Shown here in pieces: positions 36,075-45,427 of a stretch of 64,000 nt of DNA (its first letter is position 1; each line of letters begins with the position of its first letter). The translations under genes and the position numbers were made by a program. The notes below the pieces were generated by a model. It had not been told where the DNA came from, did no database searches, and worked only from the letters and a program-made list of their open reading frames with translations. The DNA lies in the NCBI RefSeq assembly GCF_001307155.1, contig NZ_CP012830.1, positions 3,153,501-3,217,500 on the forward strand, read 5' to 3'. Origin of the DNA: Pseudomonas fluorescens. Lineage in GTDB: Bacteria > Pseudomonadota > Gammaproteobacteria > Pseudomonadales > Pseudomonadaceae.

Positions 36075-36871
36075 GCAGAGAATCCGTGTTCGGCGCCAGG
36101 GAAGGTTGCGGCTTTGACTTCAGCGACGTAGGCGCTCAGGGCAGCGTGAATGCTGTCTTGGCCGGCCATGAAGTTCTTCACGAACTTCGGCGCGCGGCCG
36201 CTGAGGGACAGGCCGAGCATGTCGTGCAGTACCAGCACCTGACCGTCGGTGGCATTGCCGGCGCCGATGCCGATCACCGGAATCTTCACCGCTTGAGTGA
36301 TTTCGTGGGCCAGCTCGCTCGGTACACATTCGAGCAACAGCATCGCCGCGCCGGCCTGTTCCAGGGCAATCGCGTCGGCACGCATCTGCCGGGCCTGGTT
36401 TTCATTGCGGCCCTGAACTTTATAGCCGCCGAGAATGTTCACCGACTGTGGCGTCAGACCCATGTGTGCGCACACCGGAATACCGCGTTCGGCCAGCAGA
36501 CGAATCGACTCGGCCAGCCACAGCGCGCCTTCGACCTTGACCATGTGTGCACCGGCCTGCATCAACTGGGCACTGTTGGTCATCGTTTGTTCGATGGTGG
36601 CGTAGGCCATGAACGGCAGGTCCGCGAGGATCAAGGCATCGGTGTTGCCACGCTTGACCGCGGCGACGTGGTAAGCCATTTCGGCGTTGGTCACCGGCAG
36701 GGTGCTGTCGTGTCCTTGCAACACCATGCCAAGGGAGTCGCCCACCAGCAACACTTCAACACCCGCCTCATTGCAAGCGTGGGCGAAGGTAGCGTCGTAG
36801 CAGGTCAGCATGGTGATTTTTTCACCCTTTTGCTTGAGGCTCTGCAATGTGGTCAAGGTGATAGCTGGCAT
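36071..36871 (-). CDS. panB: 3-methyl-2-oxobutanoate hydroxymethyltransferase
   Basis: First committed step of pantothenate synthesis: methylenetetrahydrofolate-dependent hydroxymethylation of alpha-ketoisovalerate. 266 residues from ATG 36871 ([14 protein letters not shown]). [28 protein letters not shown] has the metal-binding Asp of VGDS. Catalytic Glu in [13 protein letters not shown]...ECVPSELA. C-terminal [21 protein letters not shown]. The candidate promoter with upstream GTTAC repeats lies at 37010-37091. Confidence 0.96.
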   Translation of the reverse strand: MPAITLTTLQSLKQKGEKITMLTCYDATFAHACNEAGVEVLLVGDSLGMVLQGHDSTLPVTNAEMAYHVAAVKRGNTDALILADLPFMAYATIEQTMTNSAQLMQAGAHMVKVEGALWLAESIRLLAERGIPVCAHMGLTPQSVNILGGYKVQGRNENQARQMRADAIALEQAGAAMLLLECVPSELAHEITQAVKIPVIGIGAGNATDGQVLVLHDMLGLSLSGRAPKFVKNFMAGQDSIHAALSAYVAEVKAATFPGAEHGFSA

Positions 36872-37112
36872 GTAAGAAATCCTCATTCAGGCGCTTGGAA
36901 AACTACTGCGGGTAACGCGCGTGATTCTTCATTTACTCAGGCGCACGGTCTTGTGTCGTGCTTTAAAAGCCTGGATTGCGCCCTGTAGTGCCGGGTTGCC
37001 GGCAGCGGGACGCCTATAGTCGTGAGGAGAACTCGGGAAGTCAATTGGATGTGTTACCGCAATGTTACGCCGTTGGTGTTACCGGCGTTACTGATGCGAT
37101 TCAGCATAGATC
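36872..37112 (-). promoter_or_regulatory. panB upstream region: candidate promoter with a four-copy GTTAC array
   Basis: On the minus strand, TTGACT (37039-37044) followed 17 nt later by GACTAT is a weak sigma-70 candidate. Directly upstream, the plus strand carries TGTTAC at 37052, 37063 and 37077 and CGTTAC at 37086: four directly repeated motifs with 9-14 nt steps. No gene is seen in 36872-37195; the part from 37113 is REP repeat. Confidence 0.45.
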
Positions 37113-37199
37113 TGTAGGAGCTGAGCTTGCTCGCGATGAACGATTACGCGGTCTGTCTGGAAACCGCAGTGTTGCCATCGCGGCAAGCCTTGCTCCTAC
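37113..37199. repeat. REP-type imperfect inverted repeat overlapping the folK stop
   Basis: Left arm TGTAGGAGCTGAGCTTGC..., right arm ...GGCAAGCCTTGCTCCTAC, with inner GAACGAT/ATCG elements. It resembles the unit at 32670-32759. The right arm covers the folK stop codon (37196-37198). Confidence 0.8.
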
Positions 37200-37678
37200 G
37201 GGGTCAGGCGTTCCAGCCCGACGAACGGGCATGCAGCGAGCAGGTCGCGCAGGTGACGACCGTCGGCCAGTTGCAGGTCAGCTGGCGCCAGCTCGGCCAG
37301 CGGGTACAGCACAAAGGCTCGGGCCTGCATGTGGTAATGGGGGACTTTGAGGCGGGGCTCGTCGATCAGTCGATCGCCGAACAGCAGGATATCCAGATCC
37401 AGCGTGCGCGGGCCCCAGCGTTCATGACGCTCGCGACCCTGGTCGATTTCGATGGCTTGCAGCGCATCGAGCAGCTCGAGCGGCGCCAGCGTGCTGTCGA
37501 GCGCGGCCACCGCGTTGGTATAACGCGGCTGGCCCGGCAACAGGGAGTCACTTTGATAGAAGGACGAAACTCCCACCAGCGCTGTCTGGGGTAACTGCGC
37601 GAGCGCTTCGACGGCGCTGCGCAATTGTTCCGCGGGGGCGGCGAGGTTGCTGCCCATGCCAATGTAAATGCGTTCCAT
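37196..37678 (-). CDS. folK: 2-amino-4-hydroxy-6-hydroxymethyldihydropteridine pyrophosphokinase
   Basis: Transfers pyrophosphate from ATP to the pterin in folate synthesis. 160 residues from ATG 37678 (MERIYIGMGSNL); a longer frame to 37771 overlaps pcnB and is rejected. HPPK landmarks are YIGMGSNL, VAALDSTLAPLELLDALQAIE, and RWGPRTLDLDILLFGD with Mg-binding Asp pair. It follows pcnB by 4 nt, so co-transcribed. Its stop codon lies within a REP arm, meaning the last residues LTP are set by repeat sequence. Confidence 0.95.
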   Translation of the reverse strand: MERIYIGMGSNLAAPAEQLRSAVEALAQLPQTALVGVSSFYQSDSLLPGQPRYTNAVAALDSTLAPLELLDALQAIEIDQGRERHERWGPRTLDLDILLFGDRLIDEPRLKVPHYHMQARAFVLYPLAELAPADLQLADGRHLRDLLAACPFVGLERLTP

Positions 37679-37682
37679 CGAT

Positions 37683-39086
37683 TTACTCGCCCGACGCACT
37701 CGGTACGCCAGCGGCACGTTTGCGCTTGGCGCCACCGCTGCGGCGACGTTTACGCGGCGCACCGCTGGCACCGTCGTCCTTGCCGCTGAGGTCGCGGATC
37801 ATGTCGCGGCGTTCGCTTTCGTTGGCGTCCTGATAGTCCGTCCACCATTCGCCCAGGCCATTGGTCTGTTCGCCAGCGCTTTCACGCAGTAGCAGGAAGT
37901 CGTAACCGGCACGGAATCGCGGGTTGTCCAGCAACAGGTCGGCACGTTTGCCGCTGCGGCGTGGCAGGCGCTCCTGCATGTCCCAGATCTCGCGGATTGG
38001 CATGGTGAAGCGCTTTGGAATCGCGATCCGCTGGCATTGCTCGCTGATCAGTTCGTGAGCCGCTTCCTGCATGGCCGGAATCGGCGGCATGCCACGATCC
38101 TGCAAGCGCAGTACGCGGGCCGGCAAGGCTGGCCAGAGCAGGGCGGCGAACAGGAACGCTGGCGTCACCGGCTTGTTCTGCTTGATCCGCAGGTCGGTGT
38201 TGATCAGCGCTTCGCTGATCAGGGTGTGAGTGTAGGTCGGGTTGTGTTCCAGGGCTTCGGCGCTGGCCGGGAACAGTGGGTCGAACAATTGCAGATCGAC
38301 CAGCATCTCGAAGGTGTCCGCGGCATGACCCGAAAGGAACAGCTTCAACACTTCTTCGAACAAGCGCGCCGACGGGATCTCGCGCAGCATCGGTGCCAGG
38401 TTACGGATTGGCGTGGCACTGTGCTTCTCGATGCCGAAGTCCAGCTTGGCGGCGAAACGCACCGCACGGAGCATTCGCACCGGGTCTTCCTGGTAACGCT
38501 GGGTCGGGTCGCCGATCAGGCGGATCAGGTGATTGCGGATGTCGTGTACGCCGTTGGCGTAGTCGAGAATGCGCTCGCTGACCGGATCGTAATACAGGGC
38601 GTTGATGGTGAAGTCGCGGCGTTGTGCGTCTTCCTCCAGCGTGCCGTAAACGTTGTCGCGCAGAATGCGCCCGCTTTCGTTGCGCGAGGACTGGTTGCTG
38701 TCTTCTTCCTCGTCGTTTTGCGGGTGATTGGCGCGGAAGGTCGCGACTTCAATGATTTCGCGACCAAAATGGATGTGCACCAGTTTGAATCGGCGCCCGA
38801 TGATCCGCGCATTACGAAACTCGGCGCGAACCTGTTCCGGTGTGGCGCTGGTGGCGACGTCGAAATCCTTGGGTGTGATGTTGAGCAACATGTCGCGCAC
38901 ACAGCCACCGACCAGGTAAGCCTGGTAGCCGGCGCTCTGCAGGCGTTCGACGATGTTCACCGCATAACGGCTGAACTGAGCCCGTTGCAGCGAGTGTTGG
39001 CTGCTGTTGAGCACTTCAGGCGTGCTGCGAATGTGTTGCGTACGACGCAAGGGAGAACGGAATGACTGGAACAGCTTCTTCAGCAT
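37683..39086 (-). CDS. pcnB: Poly(A) polymerase I
   Basis: Adds 3' poly(A) tails that promote RNA decay. 467 residues from ATG 39086 (MLKKLFQSFRSPLRR); the frame is open further upstream into crcZ but that is not coding. Nucleotidyltransferase core YLVGGCVRDML and DFDVATSATPEQV with the catalytic Asp pair. Second motif RRDFTINALYYDP. ATP/RNA-binding RYQEDPVRMLRAVRFAAKLDF. The C-terminus is a strongly basic tail (RKRRRSGGAKRKRAAG). Downstream of crcZ, as in other pseudomonads. Confidence 0.96.
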   Translation of the reverse strand: MLKKLFQSFRSPLRRTQHIRSTPEVLNSSQHSLQRAQFSRYAVNIVERLQSAGYQAYLVGGCVRDMLLNITPKDFDVATSATPEQVRAEFRNARIIGRRFKLVHIHFGREIIEVATFRANHPQNDEEEDSNQSSRNESGRILRDNVYGTLEEDAQRRDFTINALYYDPVSERILDYANGVHDIRNHLIRLIGDPTQRYQEDPVRMLRAVRFAAKLDFGIEKHSATPIRNLAPMLREIPSARLFEEVLKLFLSGHAADTFEMLVDLQLFDPLFPASAEALEHNPTYTHTLISEALINTDLRIKQNKPVTPAFLFAALLWPALPARVLRLQDRGMPPIPAMQEAAHELISEQCQRIAIPKRFTMPIREIWDMQERLPRRSGKRADLLLDNPRFRAGYDFLLLRESAGEQTNGLGEWWTDYQDANESERRDMIRDLSGKDDGASGAPRKRRRSGGAKRKRAAGVPSASGE

Positions 39087-39234
39087 GGGATGCACTGTTT
39101 GAAGGAATGTTCGGCCAAAACGAAGAATGACCGCATGATGGGCCGGGATTCTAGCATTTAGTCGGGGGATGGTGTAGGAAGCTGCGCAAGGTCTCTGTAG
39201 CAGCTGTCGAGCCTGTGAGGCCAAACGCCAGAAA

Positions 39235-39601
39235 CTACAAGGGGAGCCGAAGCTCCCCAAGAAGTAGTTGCATGCTCTATTTTTATTTTTGGTTTCGGGC
39301 TTCTTGTTTTTGTGTCGCGCCCTTGTCATGAAGGTTTCCTTCATGACCCTCCCAATCGGGAGCCAAGAGCAAACGGATTGCTTTGGTCGCTGTGCTGCAA
39401 TGATCTGTGCGATCCAACCAGTTCAGGCTCTGCCTTAGGGCAGTTTTTGTTGTTCTCGGCCTGGTTGCGGGGCAAGCCCCAAATACAACGCCTCTCCAAA
39501 AGAATCAGTTAGCTACGCCTCTCGCCGTCTTGTTTTTGTTGTGCGTGAGTCGATTCGTCTTATTTTTATTGTCTTGTGCATTGCTTGTTATTGTTCTTGT
39601 A
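39235..39601 (-). ncRNA. crcZ: CrcZ, Hfq/Crc-titrating small RNA
   Basis: Read right to left from a sigma-54 promoter, about 367 nt, ending at a GGGGAGC-TTCG-GCTCCCC hairpin (39241-39258). On the transcribed strand at least six A-rich CA motifs (AANAANAA) are seen, at about 39585-39596, 39560-39570, 39530-39540, 39444-39455, 39303-39314 and 39279-39290. Position between cbrB and pcnB, size, motifs and promoter all match CrcZ. It sequesters the Hfq/Crc repression complex when preferred carbon is absent. Ends are estimates. Confidence 0.93.
39241..39258 (-). terminator. 3' hairpin of CrcZ
   Basis: Seven-bp GC stem with a UUCG tetraloop on the minus strand, followed by TTGTAGTTT. The U-tract is weak but the hairpin is stable. 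Confidence 0.7.
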
Positions 39602-39611
39602 CCAAACATAT

Positions 39612-39627
39612 AGCAGGTGGCGTGCCA
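39612..39627 (-). promoter_or_regulatory. Sigma-54 promoter of crcZ
   Basis: Minus strand TGGCACGCCACCTGCT: perfect -24 element TGGCACG, N4, then CTGCT with the GC at 39613-39614. Predicted start near 39601. RpoN/CbrB dependence is established for crcZ. Confidence 0.92.
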
Positions 39628-39686
39628 ACTTTTGCGAGCCCCAGTAAAACAAGGGGTTAGGTGCCTGTGTCGCCTTTTTCAGGGCC

Positions 39687-39721
39687 AAAAAAAACCGGGG
39701 CTTCGTTACCGTAAGCCCCGG
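39687..39721 (-). terminator. Terminator of cbrB
   Basis: On the minus strand, a 9-bp stem CCGGGGCTT/AAGCCCCGG (39695-39703 with 39713-39721), 9-nt loop, followed by T8. It separates cbrB from crcZ. Confidence 0.93.
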
Positions 39722-39725
39722 CTTC

Positions 39726-39751
39726 TGTTACGAGAAAAAGCTGCGGTAACA
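39726..39751 (-). promoter_or_regulatory. CbrB upstream activating sequence for crcZ
   Basis: TGTTAC-N14-GTAACA, matching the described CbrB target TGTTAC-N12-14-GTAACA. It lies about 100-125 nt upstream of the -24/-12 promoter, a normal distance for an enhancer-binding activator. A further lone TGTTAC is at 39771-39776. Confidence 0.8.
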
Positions 39752-39798
39752 GTTTTTTCACACGGTCATGTGTTACTCGCACACTCGACAGGTGACGT

Positions 39799-41232
39799 TC
39801 AGCTTTCGCTGGTCGCGCCGGTCTTGCGTCGTGGGATACCCAGGCGCTGACGACGCTCCCACAGGCATTTGCGGCTGACGCCGAGTTTGCGAGCCAATTC
39901 GGTTTCGGTCATGTGATCCTGGTGTTCGAGGACGAAGTGCTGGAAGTAGTCTTCCAGTGACAGGTCTTCGGTGGGCTCGTGGCTGGTGTTGCCGGTGCTG
40001 CCCTGTTGCGGTGCCAGGCCGATGAACTCGTCATCTTCAAGATCGCTGAGCTCGATATCGATGCCCAGCAACTCGGCAGAAATCTCCGGGCTCTCACACA
40101 GGATGACGGCACGCTCGACAGCGTTTTCCAGTTCACGCACGTTGCCCGGCCAGGAGTAATGACGAATTGCCTGTTCGGCGTCCGGAGCGAATTTCAGGTC
40201 GGTGCGATTCACGCGCGCGCTCTGGCGGGCGAGGAAAGCATTGGCGATTTCGTTGACGTCCGCGCCACGCTCACGCAGGGCCGGCAGTTTCAGGGCGATA
40301 ACGTGGAGACGGTAATACAGGTCTTCACGGAACTGGCCGATCTTGGCCAGGCTCTTCAGGTCACGGTGAGTCGCAGCGATCAGGCGTACGTCGACCTTCT
40401 GCGATTGCACCGAGCCCACGCGGCGGATTTCACCTTCCTGGAGCACGCGCAGCAGGCGCGCCTGGGCTTCAAGTGGCAGTTCGCCGATTTCATCAAGGAA
40501 CAAGGTGCCGCCGTCGGCTGCTTCAACCAGGCCCGCGCGCCCGGCGCTGGCGCCGGTAAACGCGCCTTTCTCGTGGCCGAACAGCTCGGACTCGATCAGG
40601 CTTTCCGGGATGGCTGCGCAGTTCACCGAAATCATCGGCGCCTTGGCGCGTTTGGACAGGTTGTGCAGGGCGCGGGCGACCAGCTCTTTACCGGTGCCTG
40701 ATTCGCCCTGAATCAATACATTGGAATCGGTGGGAGCCACTTTACGGATTTTGCCGTACAGATCCTGCATCGGTGGGCACGAGCCGATGATGCCGATTTC
40801 GCCATTGCTGTTATCGACAGCGGACTTCGCCGAGCCGCTGGCTTTGCCGACCGCAGGTTCGCCCACGGAGCTTTGCGCCGATTGCCGGTCACGCAGGATG
40901 CGTGCGACGGCCTGGAGCATCTCGTCATGGTCGAAAGGCTTGGCGATGTAGTCCACCGCGCCCATCTTCATTGAGTCGACTGCCGAGCGCAGGCTGGCGT
41001 AGCTCGTCATGATCAGCACCGGCTTGCCCTGGCCCAGTTTGATCAGCTCGGTGCCCGGTGCGCCAGGCAGGCGCAGGTCACTGACAATCAGGTCGAACGT
41101 GGGAATGCTGAAGCGTTCTTGTGCTTCCTGCACTGAACCGGCTTCGCTGACCTGGTACTGGTTACGTTCCAGCAGGCGGCGCAAGGCGGAGCGGATAATT
41201 GTTTCGTCTTCGACGATCAAAATGTGCGGCAT
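39799..41232 (-). CDS. cbrB: Sigma-54 response regulator CbrB
   Basis: NtrC-family activator of crcZ and of carbon/nitrogen use genes; partner of CbrA. 477 residues. Receiver at ~1-120 with Asp52 (IVSDLRLPG). AAA+ domain with Walker A GESGTGKE near 175, canonical GAFTGA loop (EKGAFTGA), Walker B GGTLFLDE. The C-terminal Fis-type HTH is [21 protein letters not shown] at ~447-467. Starts 22 nt after the cbrA stop, so cbrX-cbrA-cbrB look like one unit, ended by a strong terminator. Confidence 0.96.
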   Translation of the reverse strand: MPHILIVEDETIIRSALRRLLERNQYQVSEAGSVQEAQERFSIPTFDLIVSDLRLPGAPGTELIKLGQGKPVLIMTSYASLRSAVDSMKMGAVDYIAKPFDHDEMLQAVARILRDRQSAQSSVGEPAVGKASGSAKSAVDNSNGEIGIIGSCPPMQDLYGKIRKVAPTDSNVLIQGESGTGKELVARALHNLSKRAKAPMISVNCAAIPESLIESELFGHEKGAFTGASAGRAGLVEAADGGTLFLDEIGELPLEAQARLLRVLQEGEIRRVGSVQSQKVDVRLIAATHRDLKSLAKIGQFREDLYYRLHVIALKLPALRERGADVNEIANAFLARQSARVNRTDLKFAPDAEQAIRHYSWPGNVRELENAVERAVILCESPEISAELLGIDIELSDLEDDEFIGLAPQQGSTGNTSHEPTEDLSLEDYFQHFVLEHQDHMTETELARKLGVSRKCLWERRQRLGIPRRKTGATSES

Positions 41233-41254
41233 TGATTCGATTCTCTCGACGGTC

Positions 41255-44203
41255 TCAGTTCACAGCGGACGTCGCTTCGACATGACGCGGTAAGGTCACC
41301 CGGATACGGGTGCCGCGTTGGCTTTGTGTGTCAGCCGGGCTGTCGATGGTGATTTGTCCATAATGCTCTTCAACGATGGAATAGACCAGTGCAAGGCCCA
41401 GACCGGTGCCTTCGCCAGGATCCTTGGTGGTGAAGAAGGGTTCGAACAATCGGTCCATGATGCTCGACGGGATACCACTGCCTTCGTCTTCCACGATCAG
41501 GTCGATCGTGTGTTCGTTGGCTTCACTTTTTACTCGAACCGCACTGCCGGCCGGCGATGCGTCGCGGGCGTTGGACAGCAGGTTGATCAATACCTGGGCG
41601 AGCCGCTGCGGATCGCCATCGACCCAATGCTCGGGATCGCACAGGTTGAAGAACTGCACTTCGAAGTTGCGGCGGTTCAGCGCCAGCAGACCAATGGCAT
41701 CCTGGGCCACCTCGGCCAGACAGACCGGTTCGTCATTGTGCTGATGGCTGCCGGCGTGGGCGAAGCTCATCAGCGACTGAACGATGCGTGACACGCGTTT
41801 GGTCTGTTCGAGGATTTGCCCGCTGATTTCCTTCAGTTCGCTGTCTTCTTCACGCTCTTCGCGCAGGTTCTGCGCCAGACACGCGATGCCGGTGATCGGG
41901 TTGCCAATTTCATGGGCTACGCCGGCCGCCAGTCGCCCGATACTCGCCAAACGTTCGGAGTGCACCAGTTTGTCTTCGAGCATCTGGGTTTCAGTCAGGT
42001 CTTCGACCAGCAATACCAGACCGCTGTTACCGGGCGCGAGCGGTTCGTCGATCGCCGCTTTGTGCAGGTTCAGCCAGCGCGTCTGACCGTCCAGAGCCAG
42101 GTGCTGTTTGTGCAAATGCTCGTCGGGAAGATTGATGAAGCCTTGCAACAGTTCTTTCCACGGCTCGCCGAGGGTGCCCAGGCGTGAACCGACCACGCGT
42201 TGCGCGGCGATCCCGGTCAACTCCTCCATGGCCTTGTTCCACATGAGGATTTCCTGATCCTTGGCCAGCGAGCAAACACCCATCGGCAACTCTTGCAAGG
42301 TCTGGCGGTGATAGCGGCGCAGGGCATCGAGTTCGGCGGCAAGGCCGGTGAGGCGCGAGTGATAGTCCTCGAGGCGGCTTTCGATGAAGTGAATGTCTTC
42401 GGTGACGTAGTTTTCGCCGCCAGCCTTGTACGGCAGGAAGGTTTCGACCATGTCTTGCGCAACGCTCGGGCCCATCAGGCCGGAGAGGTTGGCTTCGATT
42501 CTGTCACGCAGGCGGCGCAAGGCATATGGGCGACGCTCGTCGAACGGCAGATAAAGGTCGCGCAGGGCCTGTTCGACTTCTTTCTGCGCGGCTTTGGCTC
42601 CCAACGGTTTGGCCAGTTGGGTGGCGAACTCCTGGGGTGAGGCGGCGTGCAGTTCGCGGCGTTGCGGGCGGCGAACGTTGTCCACGGCGCAGGCTTCGGC
42701 GGCGCTGGCTTCTTCGGTACTGGCGTTGGTGAACAGCGAGATCAGCGTGAACATCAGCACGTTGGCCGCCAGCGACGCGATCGCCGCCATGTGCCAACTG
42801 GTGTCGTCGAGCACGTAGATCATGTTCAGCAATGGGATATAGAAGCCCTGCAGGTTGCCGACCAGCGGCAACAGCATGGTCACCAGCCAGACCAGAATCC
42901 CCGCCAGCAACCCGGCGATGAAGCCGCGACGGTTGGCGGTCGGCCAATACAGGACGGACAGTACGCCGGGCAAAAACTGCAGGGTGGCAACGAATGCGAC
43001 GATGCCCAGGTTGGCCAGGTCCTGCTCGGCGCCCAGCAGCAGATAGAAACCATAACCGGCCATGATGATCGCGACGATCAAGGCGCGGCGGGTCCATTTC
43101 AGCCAGCGGTAGATGTTGCCTTCGGCAGGCGGCTGATACAGCGGCAGCACCAGGTGGTTCAGGGCCATCCCGGACAGCGCCAGGGTGGTGACGATGATCA
43201 GGCCGCTGGCAGCTGACAAACCACCGACGTAGGCCAGCAGTGCCAGGGCCTTGCTGTTGGCGGCGATGCCAACGCCGAGGGTGAAGTATTCCGGGTTGGT
43301 GGTGGCGCCAAGTTTGAGGCCAGCCCAGAGAATCAGCGGTACGGCCAGGCTCATCAGCAGGAGAAACAGCGGCAAGCCCCAACTCGCACTGACCAGCGAG
43401 CGCGGGTTGAGGTTTTCGGTGAAGGTCATGTGGTACATGTGCGGCATCACGATCGCCGAGGCGAAGAACACCAGCAGCAGCGTGCGCCATGGGCCTTCTT
43501 GCAGCGGCGTGTGCAGGGCGGCGAGGGCGGTCTGGTTTTGCAGCAACCAGACTTCCAGCTGTTGCGGACCGTCGAACACGCCGTACAAGGCGTAGAGGCC
43601 AACGCCGCCAATGGCGATCAGCTTGATCACCGATTCAAAGGCAATCGCGAACACCAGGCCTTCGTGTTTCTCTCGGGTCGCTATATGCCGCGAGCCGAAG
43701 AAGATCGTGAACAGGGTGATCAGCGCACAAAAACTCAGGGCGACCCGATGCTGCACCGGCTCACGGGTGAGGATGCCAATCGAATCGGCGACCGCCTGAA
43801 TCTGCAACGCAAGCAACGGCAGCACGCCGATCAGCATGAAGATGGTGGTCAGCGCGCCGGCCCAGGTGCTGCGGAAACGAAACGCAAACAGGTCGGCCAG
43901 AGACGACAGCTGATAGGTGCGGGTGATCTTCAGAATCGGGTAGAGCAACACCGGCGCCAGCAGAAACGCTCCGGAGACACCTAGATAGCTGGACAGAAAG
44001 CCGTAGCCGTACTGATATGCCAAACCAACCGTGCCATAAAACGCCCAGGCGCTGGCGTAGACACCCAATGACAAGGTGTAGGTCAGCGGGTGGCGAATGA
44101 TCGCTCGCGGGATCATTCCGCGTTCACTGATCCAGGCAACACCAAACAGCACTGCCAGGTAGGCGGCACTGATCAGGATCATCTGGGTCAGGCTAAAGCT
44201 CAT
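41255..44203 (-). CDS. cbrA: Transporter-linked sensor histidine kinase CbrA
   Basis: 982 residues from ATG 44203 ([10 protein letters not shown]); ATG 44209 is two codons earlier. The N-terminal half (~1-500) is an SLC5/sodium-solute-symporter-like membrane domain with about 12-13 helices. A linker/STAC-type region follows, then PAS (~620-740; [27 protein letters not shown]). H-box [12 protein letters not shown] near 770. HATPase motifs [25 protein letters not shown]. Senses carbon/nitrogen status and, as reported for P. fluorescens and P. putida, is tied to histidine uptake. Overlaps cbrX by 11 nt. Confidence 0.96.
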   Translation of the reverse strand: MSFSLTQMILISAAYLAVLFGVAWISERGMIPRAIIRHPLTYTLSLGVYASAWAFYGTVGLAYQYGYGFLSSYLGVSGAFLLAPVLLYPILKITRTYQLSSLADLFAFRFRSTWAGALTTIFMLIGVLPLLALQIQAVADSIGILTREPVQHRVALSFCALITLFTIFFGSRHIATREKHEGLVFAIAFESVIKLIAIGGVGLYALYGVFDGPQQLEVWLLQNQTALAALHTPLQEGPWRTLLLVFFASAIVMPHMYHMTFTENLNPRSLVSASWGLPLFLLLMSLAVPLILWAGLKLGATTNPEYFTLGVGIAANSKALALLAYVGGLSAASGLIIVTTLALSGMALNHLVLPLYQPPAEGNIYRWLKWTRRALIVAIIMAGYGFYLLLGAEQDLANLGIVAFVATLQFLPGVLSVLYWPTANRRGFIAGLLAGILVWLVTMLLPLVGNLQGFYIPLLNMIYVLDDTSWHMAAIASLAANVLMFTLISLFTNASTEEASAAEACAVDNVRRPQRRELHAASPQEFATQLAKPLGAKAAQKEVEQALRDLYLPFDERRPYALRRLRDRIEANLSGLMGPSVAQDMVETFLPYKAGGENYVTEDIHFIESRLEDYHSRLTGLAAELDALRRYHRQTLQELPMGVCSLAKDQEILMWNKAMEELTGIAAQRVVGSRLGTLGEPWKELLQGFINLPDEHLHKQHLALDGQTRWLNLHKAAIDEPLAPGNSGLVLLVEDLTETQMLEDKLVHSERLASIGRLAAGVAHEIGNPITGIACLAQNLREEREEDSELKEISGQILEQTKRVSRIVQSLMSFAHAGSHQHNDEPVCLAEVAQDAIGLLALNRRNFEVQFFNLCDPEHWVDGDPQRLAQVLINLLSNARDASPAGSAVRVKSEANEHTIDLIVEDEGSGIPSSIMDRLFEPFFTTKDPGEGTGLGLALVYSIVEEHYGQITIDSPADTQSQRGTRIRVTLPRHVEATSAVN

Positions 44204-44369
44204 CGGCATCTTTTTGGCTCTGCAGGATGAAGGTCACGACGATCAGAATCAGCCACAGCAGATACGGGCGATACCAGGCGCCAGTGGCGTCGATCCACCA
44301 GTCCATGATGGCTGGGGAGAACAGATAGATCCCCACTACCAGGAGCAGGACCAAGCGATAGATGTACAT
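44193..44369 (-). CDS. cbrX: Small membrane protein CbrX upstream of cbrA
   Basis: 58-codon ORF, ATG 44369 to TAG. Two hydrophobic helices (RLVLLLVVGIYLFSPAIM at ~5-22 and YLLWLILIVVTFIL at ~35-49), with DWWIDATGAWYRP between. Charged C-terminus SQKDADEL. The end overlaps the cbrA start by 11 nt, so cbrA translation is probably coupled to it. A short cbrX ORF in this position has been described in P. putida; its protein function is unclear. Confidence 0.82.
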   Translation of the reverse strand: MYIYRLVLLLVVGIYLFSPAIMDWWIDATGAWYRPYLLWLILIVVTFILQSQKDADEL

Positions 44370-44446
44370 CCCGGCCTCTCTTTATTGTGCGCGTGCCCGA
44401 AAACGTGCGGCGATGGTAACGGATGGGCGCCAACCTGCAAGCTTAG

Positions 44447-45343
44447 TCAGCGTAATTGCGCTTCGGGTAGTGTCAGTGTGCGCGGGATTAACGCCGCATC
44501 CCAGTGCCTGATGCCCCAGTTCAATACTTCCCTGGGGCTGGCGTTATCGAGTTCGTGGCCGGGTTTTTGTCCCAGTGCGCGCAGGGCGCGCAGCAACAGG
44601 GGGGTCGCCTGATCTTCGGTCAATGGCGGCGAGCGGTAGGACTTGCCGAGCTTGTTGCCGTCCGGCTGGGTAATCAGCGGCAGGTGCAGATAGCGCGGTT
44701 GGGGCAGGCCGAGCAGTTCTTGCAGGTACAGCTGGCGCGGGGTGGAATCGAGCAAGTCGGCACCGCGGACAATATCGGTGATGCCTTGCCAGGCGTCGTC
44801 GAGCACTACTGCCAGTTGATAAGCGTAGAGCCCGTCGCGTCGACGGACGACGAAGTCGCCGACCTCACGGCCCAGGTGCTGGCGGTATTCGCCTTGCACG
44901 CGGTCGGTGAAGTGATATTCCAGTTCCGGGACGCGCAAGCGGATTGCGGCGTCTTCGCTGGCATGACCGGCGTTGCGGCACAGACCTGGATAAATCCCGT
45001 GATAAGGCGCCAGTTTTTTCCGCGAGCAGGTGCAGGCGTAGGCCAGGCCATGGTTGAACAGTTGATTCAACACCTGCGCGTAGGCGTCGTGACGGTCGCT
45101 CTGGCGAACCATTTCGCCGTCCCATTCGAAACCGTAGCTTTCCAGTGCCTTGAGGATCGCCGCTTGGGCGCCGGGTTCCTCCCGAGGCGGGTCGAGGTCT
45201 TCCATGCGCAACAGCCAGCGGCCGCCAACCGAGCGGGCGTCAAGGTACGAGGCCAATGCCGCGACCAGCGAGCCGAAGTGCAGGTGCCCGCTGGGGGTGG
45301 GAGCGAAGCGCCCGATGTAGGCGGGGGATTTGATGGCAGTCAT
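44447..45343 (-). CDS. gluQ: Glutamyl-Q tRNA(Asp) synthetase
   Basis: Attaches glutamate to queuosine-34 of tRNA-Asp. 298 residues, a truncated GluRS catalytic core without an anticodon-binding domain. HIGH-like GRFAPTPSGHLHFGSL at ~11-26. Zinc site in CTCSRKK and GLCRNAGH (~103-125). KMSKS equivalent NKLGKS near 232. It lies directly downstream of dksA, an arrangement known in many gamma-proteobacteria, but here the dksA terminator lies between them. Confidence 0.94.
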   Translation of the reverse strand: MTAIKSPAYIGRFAPTPSGHLHFGSLVAALASYLDARSVGGRWLLRMEDLDPPREEPGAQAAILKALESYGFEWDGEMVRQSDRHDAYAQVLNQLFNHGLAYACTCSRKKLAPYHGIYPGLCRNAGHASEDAAIRLRVPELEYHFTDRVQGEYRQHLGREVGDFVVRRRDGLYAYQLAVVLDDAWQGITDIVRGADLLDSTPRQLYLQELLGLPQPRYLHLPLITQPDGNKLGKSYRSPPLTEDQATPLLLRALRALGQKPGHELDNASPREVLNWGIRHWDAALIPRTLTLPEAQLR

Positions 45344-45385
45344 GGGCGCGATGTTAATTGAAAGAACAAAACAGTCAGAAACAAA

Positions 45386-45412
45386 AACGGAGCGTTCGCA
45401 CGCTCCGTTCTT
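45386..45412 (-). terminator. Terminator between dksA and gluQ
   Basis: On the minus strand, a 9-bp stem AACGGAGCG/CGCTCCGTT (45386-45394 with 45401-45409), 6-nt loop, followed by TTTTTGTTT. GluQ expression from dksA would require read-through, a known theme for the dksA-gluQ pair. Confidence 0.85.
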
Positions 45413-45427
45413 CGTTCAAGCGGCCAC

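Noticed and set aside
25027..37199. Recurrent inverted repeats as a possible CRISPR or transposon
   Set aside because: They are dispersed single units with long arms, no regular spacers, no cas genes and no transposase; they fit REP/BIME elements.
39087..39344. Upstream in-frame extension of pcnB
   Set aside because: It would run into crcZ and lacks conserved residues; MLKKLFQSF at 39086 is the normal start.
39312..39613. Two short plus-strand open frames in the cbrB-pcnB gap
   Set aside because: They are antisense to crcZ; their Leu/Phe/Val runs are the complements of the A-rich CrcZ motifs.
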